From: Lysobacteraceae bacterium
GTDB taxonomy: Bacteria > Pseudomonadota > Gammaproteobacteria > Xanthomonadales > Xanthomonadaceae
NCBI GenBank assembly: GCA_004173415.1
Contig: SEHC01000008.1
Coordinates: forward strand, 1 to 16,717
Length of the DNA: 16,717 nucleotides
Direction: 5' to 3'
Notes under the pieces: model-generated
The model's database searches: none
What the model saw: only the letters and a program-made list of their open reading frames with translations
What the model was told of the DNA's origin: nothing
Translations under genes and position numbers: made by a program
Shown here: piece by piece, positions 13,515-16,717 of the stretch
Layout of the letters: every line of letters starts with the position of its first letter
How positions within the stretch are numbered: position 1 is the first letter of the stretch

Positions 13515-14312
13515 TTACTGCTTGACGATATCGACCAGTTCGACGTCGAACACCAGGGTGCTGTACGGCGGAATCGGGCCACCGGGCGTGCCGGTCTCGC
13601 CGTAGCCCAGCTTGGCCGGGATCCACAGCTTGTACTTGCTGCCGACGGGCATCAGCTGCAGCGCCTCGGTCCAGCCGGGGACCACCGAGGTGAGCACGAA
13701 CTGGGCCGGCTCCTTGCGCTTGTAGGAGCTGTCGAATTCGGTGCCATCGAGCAGCGCGCCGGCGTAGTGCACGCTCACGCGGTCCTCCAGCTTCGGCTTC
13801 GGGCCGGTGCCCTGGGTGACGATCTGGTACTGCAGGCCCGAGGCGGTGGTGACGACGCCCGGCTTCTTGCCGTTCGCGGCCAGGAAGCTGGTTTCCTGGT
13901 CGATGTTCTTCTTGCCCTGGGCCGCCATCTCGGCCTGCTTCTTGGCCATTTCTTCCTGCTGCTTGGCCTGCATCTTCTGGGCGAAGCCCTGCATCACCTG
14001 GGCCAGTTGCTCTTCGTTGAGCAGGGGCGTCTTGTCGTTGACCACGTCATCGACCGCGCGCTTTAGCATGGCCATGTCCAGCTCGTCCTTGATCGGTTTC
14101 AAGGACTTGCCGATATCCATGCCGATCATGTAGCTGACCTGGTCCTTTTCGGTCGCCAGGCCGGGGATCTTGGCCGCGGCATCCTTCTGCCCGGCGGCGT
14201 CGGCCTTGGCATCCTTGCCCGCGGCATCCTTGTCGGGCGGCGAGCAGGCGGCCAGCGCCAGGGCGCAGGAGGCCGTGGCCACGGCGAGGGTCAGGTTACG
14301 GGGAAGCTTCAT
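13515..14312 (-). CDS. FKBP-type peptidyl-prolyl isomerase lipoprotein (FkpA/Mip-like)
   Basis: This encodes a 265-residue protein. The N terminus ends in LALAACSPP, with Cys23 as the lipidated residue, then an alanine/lysine/aspartate-rich linker. Residues about 55-120 (VSYMIGMDIGKSLKPI, then DLxxLKRAVDDVV-like helices, LNEEQLAQVMQGF) are the FKBP N-terminal dimerisation domain; a charged helix (KMQAKQQEEMAKKQAEMAAQ) connects it to the catalytic domain (about 160-265). That domain keeps the active-site residues: Y in VHYAGALLDGTEFDSSY, VVPGWTEALQLMPVGSKYKLWIP, and YGETGTPGGPIPPYSTLVFDVEL. It is therefore likely an active periplasmic prolyl isomerase and chaperone of the FkpA/Mip type. AAGGAA nine bases before ATG 14312 is the ribosome binding site. 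Confidence 0.92.
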   Translation of the reverse strand: MKLPRNLTLAVATASCALALAACSPPDKDAAGKDAKADAAGQKDAAAKIPGLATEKDQVSYMIGMDIGKSLKPIKDELDMAMLKRAVDDVVNDKTPLLNEEQLAQVMQGFAQKMQAKQQEEMAKKQAEMAAQGKKNIDQETSFLAANGKKPGVVTTASGLQYQIVTQGTGPKPKLEDRVSVHYAGALLDGTEFDSSYKRKEPAQFVLTSVVPGWTEALQLMPVGSKYKLWIPAKLGYGETGTPGGPIPPYSTLVFDVELVDIVKQ

Positions 14313-14588
14313 CAACAGGGGTTCCTTGGAGGGGGATTGAATGCATCCAATGATCGCCCAGAAAGCACGGAACGCCAAAAATGAACGGGATCGGTACGTG
14401 CGCAGGCGGCGCACGGCGGTCGCGGCCAGCCGGTTCAGGGCCCGGTCAATGGCCAGACGTAAGGCGGACCTGTTCCGGATCCCAACAAATGCGCACCCGC
14501 TCGCCTTCTGGGCAGGCGGACAGCTACGTCCCGATGACCCACTACGGCGATGGCGTCCAGCTGGTTTGTTCTCCATAGCACCAGACCC
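14313..14588. other. 276-bp region upstream of the FKBP gene
   Basis: This holds the FKBP ribosome binding site (on the minus strand) and probably its promoter, which I could not place with confidence. An open frame on the plus strand from 14341 is rich in Arg/Ala and shows no family features; I do not call it a gene. The REP-type element at 14589 borders it. Confidence 0.35.
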
Positions 14589-14779
14589 GTGGCCCGGGTA
14601 GAGCGCAGCGAAGCCCGGGACGCCGAAGTGGAACGCGCCCACCCGAACGAATGCCTGCAAAGGACGCCATGCAGGTCGGTCGATGTGCCAAGTCAAGACG
14701 TTGTGATATCCGGCACCGGTCCGCGAGTTCAGTATCCAGATCAAGAGCCCCTGGTTTCGCTGCGCTCCACCCGGGCTAC
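14589..14779. repeat. 191-bp GTAG-type REP element with inverted arms (copy 1)
   Basis: The left arm (14589-14619) reads GTGGCCCGGGTAGAGCGC… to AGCCCGGG. The right arm (14748-14779) reads …GGTTTCGCTGCGCTCCACCC to GGGCTAC. They are imperfect reverse complements. The 128-bp interior shares blocks with the copy at 16282-16478: CGCCGAAGTGG next to the left arm, AAGGACGCCATGCAGG in the middle and ATCCAGATCAAG before the right arm. Each arm is a GTAG-headed stem with the CCCGGGT/ACCCGGG pairing characteristic of GTAG REPs in Xanthomonadaceae. The right arm ends 3 bp before the stop codon of the DUF4386 gene, so it is transcribed at that gene's 3' end. Confidence 0.8.
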
Positions 14780-14782
14780 TCG

Positions 14783-15484
14783 CTATTGGGTACCCACCTC
14801 AATGCCCTTCACCAGCAGCCAGAGCGCCAGCGAGAGTTCCGCGAGCAGGCACGGCATCAGGATGTAGGGAAACAGCAACGACGCGAGCGCGGGCGAGAGA
14901 AAAAGCGCGAAGCTGTTGAACAGGTAGCAGATGCCTGCGACCACCATCATCACGCCCAGCGTGCGCGGCAGGAAGCGCGAGCGGTAGATGAGCGCGCCGG
15001 CCACGATGCAGAAACCGGCAAAGAACACCAGGCTGATCCCGAAGCCGTAGGCGAACAGGCGCGCCTGCGCGTAAGCCATGGCCTGCAGCTGGCTGGGTTC
15101 CATTCCCGCAAGCCCGCTATCGCCCAGCATCAGCAGCGGGGCGAGATGATGCAACAGGTGGATACCTTCCAACGCAATCGCCACCAGGTCGAAGCCCAGG
15201 GCCAGCAGGGCCAGGCTGGCCGATACCCGCCGCAGCATCTCGTAGAGGATCACGGCCAAGACGATGGCGCAGAGCAGGTAGAACAGATGTACGCCGAAGC
15301 CCAGCCGGTAGAGAGTCGCGTGCTGGAGCAGGTTTTCCGCAGTAGCCGCGGCGTCTCCGGCCACGATCAATCGCTCGCGAACGAAGACCTGCGCGAACAG
15401 GCCGCCGGCGATGACCAGCAGGTAAAGGAACCCGGCGACCCTGGCCGCAAGCCTGGGTGGCATGTCGAGCAGACGTGCATTCAA
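14783..15484 (-). CDS. DUF4386-family membrane protein
   Basis: This encodes a 233-residue protein with six to seven hydrophobic segments: VAGFLYLLVIAGGLFAQVFV, LGFGVHLFYLLCAIVLAVILYEML, LALLALGFDLVAIALEGI, a helix near LFAYGFGISLVFFAGFCIVAGALI, LGVMMVVAGICYLFNSFALFL, and a last one around LLAELSLALWLLVKG. The 'ARVAGFLYLLV' opening, the helix-loop-helix with HATLYRLG, and the long loop with AGMEPSQLQAMAYAQARLFAYGFGI match DUF4386, a membrane family of unknown function. TTG 15484 is preferred because AGGA lies eight bases upstream; ATG 15463 has no ribosome binding site. The gene is bounded by REP-type elements: copy 1 at its 3' side and the inverted GTAG pair at its 5' side. Confidence 0.8.
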   Translation of the reverse strand: MNARLLDMPPRLAARVAGFLYLLVIAGGLFAQVFVRERLIVAGDAAATAENLLQHATLYRLGFGVHLFYLLCAIVLAVILYEMLRRVSASLALLALGFDLVAIALEGIHLLHHLAPLLMLGDSGLAGMEPSQLQAMAYAQARLFAYGFGISLVFFAGFCIVAGALIYRSRFLPRTLGVMMVVAGICYLFNSFALFLSPALASLLFPYILMPCLLAELSLALWLLVKGIEVGTQ

Positions 15485-15582
15485 GACCAGTTCCTGCGGA
15501 GGGGAGCGCTGTGCTGCAAGCTAACCGCGATCCTGTTGTTGTGCGCCTGCCACAAGTCACCCGCGCATCGGTCCTGCAGTGC

Positions 15583-15654
15583 GTAGCTGGCTGGCTTCAT
15601 CAAGCCAGCGCATTTGCCTGGAAGCGCTGGGTTGGTGAAACCAACCCAGCCTAC
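15583..15654. repeat. inverted pair of GTAG REP palindromes (BIME-like)
   Basis: On the plus strand GTAG (15583-15586) is followed by GCTGGCTT (15590-15597), loop CATC and AAGCCAGC (15602-15609). On the minus strand GTAG (15654-15651) is followed by GCTGGGTTGGT (15650-15640), loop TTC and ACCAACCCAGC (15636-15626). Both are tetranucleotide-headed stem-loops, facing each other across a 16-bp spacer. This is the arrangement of REP doublets processed by RAYT transposases, and it lies 25 bp beyond the 3' end of a RAYT gene. Their stem sequence differs from the elements at 14589 and 16282. Confidence 0.85.
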
Positions 15655-15678
15655 GGTCCTGCCGATGCACCGGGTCAG

Positions 15679-16205
15679 TCATTCACCGCTTTGTCCCGCT
15701 CCCTGCCCTGCTTCGCCGGCCCAATCCACGGGCAGCAGGCCTCGCGCCACGAAGCTGTGAAAGGAGGAATGCGGCCAATCCGCGACGCGCGTGACATAGC
15801 CATGCTTCACGGGGGTGAAGTGGACATAATCGATGCGGCGGGCAAGGCTTTGCGGGTCTCGGATTGTGGATTCCCAGAACCGTCTGGCCCACAGGCGGAT
15901 TTCTCCGTTGCCACGCCCGTCCAGTTCAATTCCCTTCTTGCGCAGCCGGGCGGTGAAATCCGCCTTGATCATCCGCCATCGCATCGAATAGCGGTCATCG
16001 CCGTCGGGCAAGCGAATGACAGCATGCAGATGGTCCGGCATGACCACCATGGCGCATGTAGTGAGGGATGTCGTGCACAAACGCCGCGAAACGCCGCCCG
16101 AAGATCGTCGATGTAATCCACGAGTGTGGTGGCCGACCGGTCGGCCAGGGTGATGGTAAAAAAGTACGTCCCGCCCGGAACGCGGTTTCGACGATAAAGG
16201 ACCAT
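15679..16205 (-). pseudogene. RAYT (REP-associated tyrosine transposase), broken by one frameshift
   Basis: The N-terminal part (from ATG 16205) reads MVLYRRNRVPGGTYFFTITL, then LVDYIDDLRAAFRGVCARHPSLHA to about 16053. The rest of the protein lies in another frame from 16050 to the TGA at 15679: MVVMPDHLHAVIRLPDGDDRY, WRMIKADFTARLRKKG, RIDYVHFTPVKHGYVTRVADWPHSSFHSFV. Together these make one Y1-type (IS200/IS605-like) single-strand transposase of about 175 residues, with the HUH motif in PDHLHAV and the catalytic tyrosine in DYVHFTPVKHG. The two halves join if one base is restored between 16050 and 16053. The product is thus probably inactive unless the shift is a sequencing error or is bypassed. 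GTAG REP sequences flank it on both sides. Confidence 0.88.
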
Positions 16206-16281
16206 GCCCCCAGCATGCAGTCGCACGATGCCGACGCATGCCAGCCAAACGCCCCAACCCGCATCAGACGATCCCGCAACC

Positions 16282-16478
16282 GTAGCCCGGGTAGAGCGCA
16301 GCGAAACCCGGGACGCCGAAGTGGGACGACCCGACCCGAGGGAGTGTTAGCAAGGACGCCATGCAGGACTGTCGAGATTCCAGGGCGAGGCGTTCGCGAT
16401 ATCCACCAAAGTGGCCGGTCTGCAAGCGCAAGATCCAGATCAAGGGCCCCGGGTTTCGCTGCGCTCTACCCGGGCTAC
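16282..16478. repeat. 197-bp GTAG-type element with perfect 31-bp inverted arms (copy 2)
   Basis: The left arm (16282-16312) starts GTAGCCCGGGTAGAGC and ends GAAACCCGGG. The right arm (16448-16478) is its exact reverse complement over 31 bp, starting CCCGGGTTTC and ending CCCGGGCTAC. Each arm is itself a GTAG-headed stem-loop (CCCGGGT with ACCCGGG). The 135-bp interior shares CGCCGAAGTGG, AAGGACGCCATGCAGG and ATCCAGATCAAG with copy 1. The element lies 76 bp upstream of the RAYT start, between it and the next membrane protein gene. The exact arms suggest it is the younger copy. Confidence 0.88.
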
Positions 16479-16513
16479 GTCACTCCACCTGCCACGTACG
16501 CCGCGATGCAGGC

Positions 16514-16717
16514 TCAGAAAAACTCGATTCCCCGCCGCAACAGGCACTGGAAGACGAGCAGAAGGCCCAGCGCGGCCGCCAGCGGGTAGGTCAGGGTATA
16601 TGCCTTCGACCGTGCCTGGACAACGACGTCGCGCAGGCGCCAGGCGCCCGACTGGATCCACGACATGCCGGCAATGAGAACGACCAGTGGCAGGAACACC
16701 ACTTCCAGCAATTCGCG
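16514..16717 (-). CDS. C-terminal part of a membrane protein (5' end outside window)
   Basis: The minus-strand frame is open from the window edge to TAA at 16514-16516. About 67 residues are visible: RELLEVVFLPLVVLIAGMSWIQSG, a basic loop WRLRDVVVQARSKAYT, and LTYPLAAALGLLLVFQCLL, ending LRRGIEFF. These are two transmembrane helices joined by a positively charged loop, typical of an inner membrane protein. A TTG at 16711 could be a start but has coding-like sequence before it, so the gene most likely continues past the window. Family not recognised. Copy 2 of the REP-type element lies 35 bp beyond its stop. Confidence 0.55.
   Translation of the reverse strand, partial: RELLEVVFLPLVVLIAGMSWIQSGAWRLRDVVVQARSKAYTLTYPLAAALGLLLVFQCLLRRGIEFF

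Noticed and set aside
12615..14066. A 483-codon open frame on the plus strand
   Set aside because: It covers the end of the DUF1428 gene and the antisense of the TPR and FKBP genes. Its product is repetitive in H, R, G and L and shows no domain.
14341..14601. A possible 86-codon gene upstream of fkpA on the plus strand
   Set aside because: No ribosome binding site or recognisable domain; composition is Arg/Ala-rich like shadow frames, and it runs into the REP-type element.
14651..15586. A 311-codon plus-strand frame
   Set aside because: It is antisense to the DUF4386 membrane protein gene and runs through a REP-type element.
14589..16478. A composite transposon: two element copies bracketing DUF4386 and RAYT as one mobile unit
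   Set aside because: The copies differ in length and interior and no target-site duplication could be recognised, so independent insertions are the simpler reading. Kept only as separate elements.
14589..16478. A CRISPR array, suggested by the repeated palindromes
   Set aside because: Only two copies of about 195 bp and one doublet, with unequal spacing and no short regular repeat-spacer pattern or cas genes.
1..16717. tRNA or rRNA genes
   Set aside because: No cloverleaf with a conserved T-loop (GTTCRANNC) and acceptor stem, and no rRNA-like conserved blocks, were seen on either strand by eye.

Overview
This is a G+C-rich stretch (roughly two thirds G+C by eye) of a bacterial chromosome. 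Gene content points to the gammaproteobacterial family Xanthomonadaceae/Lysobacteraceae (Lysobacter, Luteimonas, Stenotrophomonas and relatives): a UPF0149 protein with a SEC-C tail, a DUF1615 lipoprotein, a Mip/FkpA-like FKBP lipoprotein, DUF3606 and DUF4386 proteins, and above all GTAG-type REP palindromes next to a RAYT transposase gene. The assignment is an inference from families and style; no rRNA or other phylogenetic marker is present.

Layout. 1-296: the 3' end of a membrane protein gene, convergent with a secreted DUF4019 protein (359-874, minus). 1066-2085: three plus-strand genes, namely an S4-domain RNA-binding protein, a LemA protein cut to its N-terminal half, and a GIY-YIG protein whose TTG start overlaps the lemA stop. 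2016-6785: a minus-strand run holding a MAPEG membrane protein, a ClpP-like protease predicted to be a lipoprotein, a UPF0149/SEC-C protein, a GNAT acetyltransferase, an NTF2-like secreted protein and a multi-pass membrane protein. 7131-7940: a GT-A glycosyltransferase, convergent with an unrecognised exported protein (7980-8594). 8902-12777: plus-strand genes for a DUF3606 protein closed by a strong terminator, an M23 peptidase, an AHSA1/SRPBCC protein, a DUF1615 lipoprotein with lytic-transglycosylase-like motifs, and a protein made of two DUF1428 domains in tandem. 12843-14312: a TPR protein and an FKBP-type prolyl isomerase lipoprotein, both minus.

14589-16478 is the accessory part. Two related elements of 191 and 197 bp, each ending in long inverted GTAG-headed arms, bracket a DUF4386 membrane protein gene, an inverted pair of a different GTAG REP, and a RAYT (REP-associated tyrosine transposase) gene broken by one frameshift. 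The window ends inside another membrane protein gene (minus strand).

Most genes are single housekeeping or envelope functions rather than one pathway. Recurrent themes are the cell envelope (M23 peptidase, DUF1615 lipoprotein, FKBP lipoprotein, ClpP-like lipoprotein, several membrane proteins) and the REP/RAYT system, which is the most biologically distinctive part. I saw no tRNA, rRNA, CRISPR array, integrase, toxin-antitoxin pair or phage gene.
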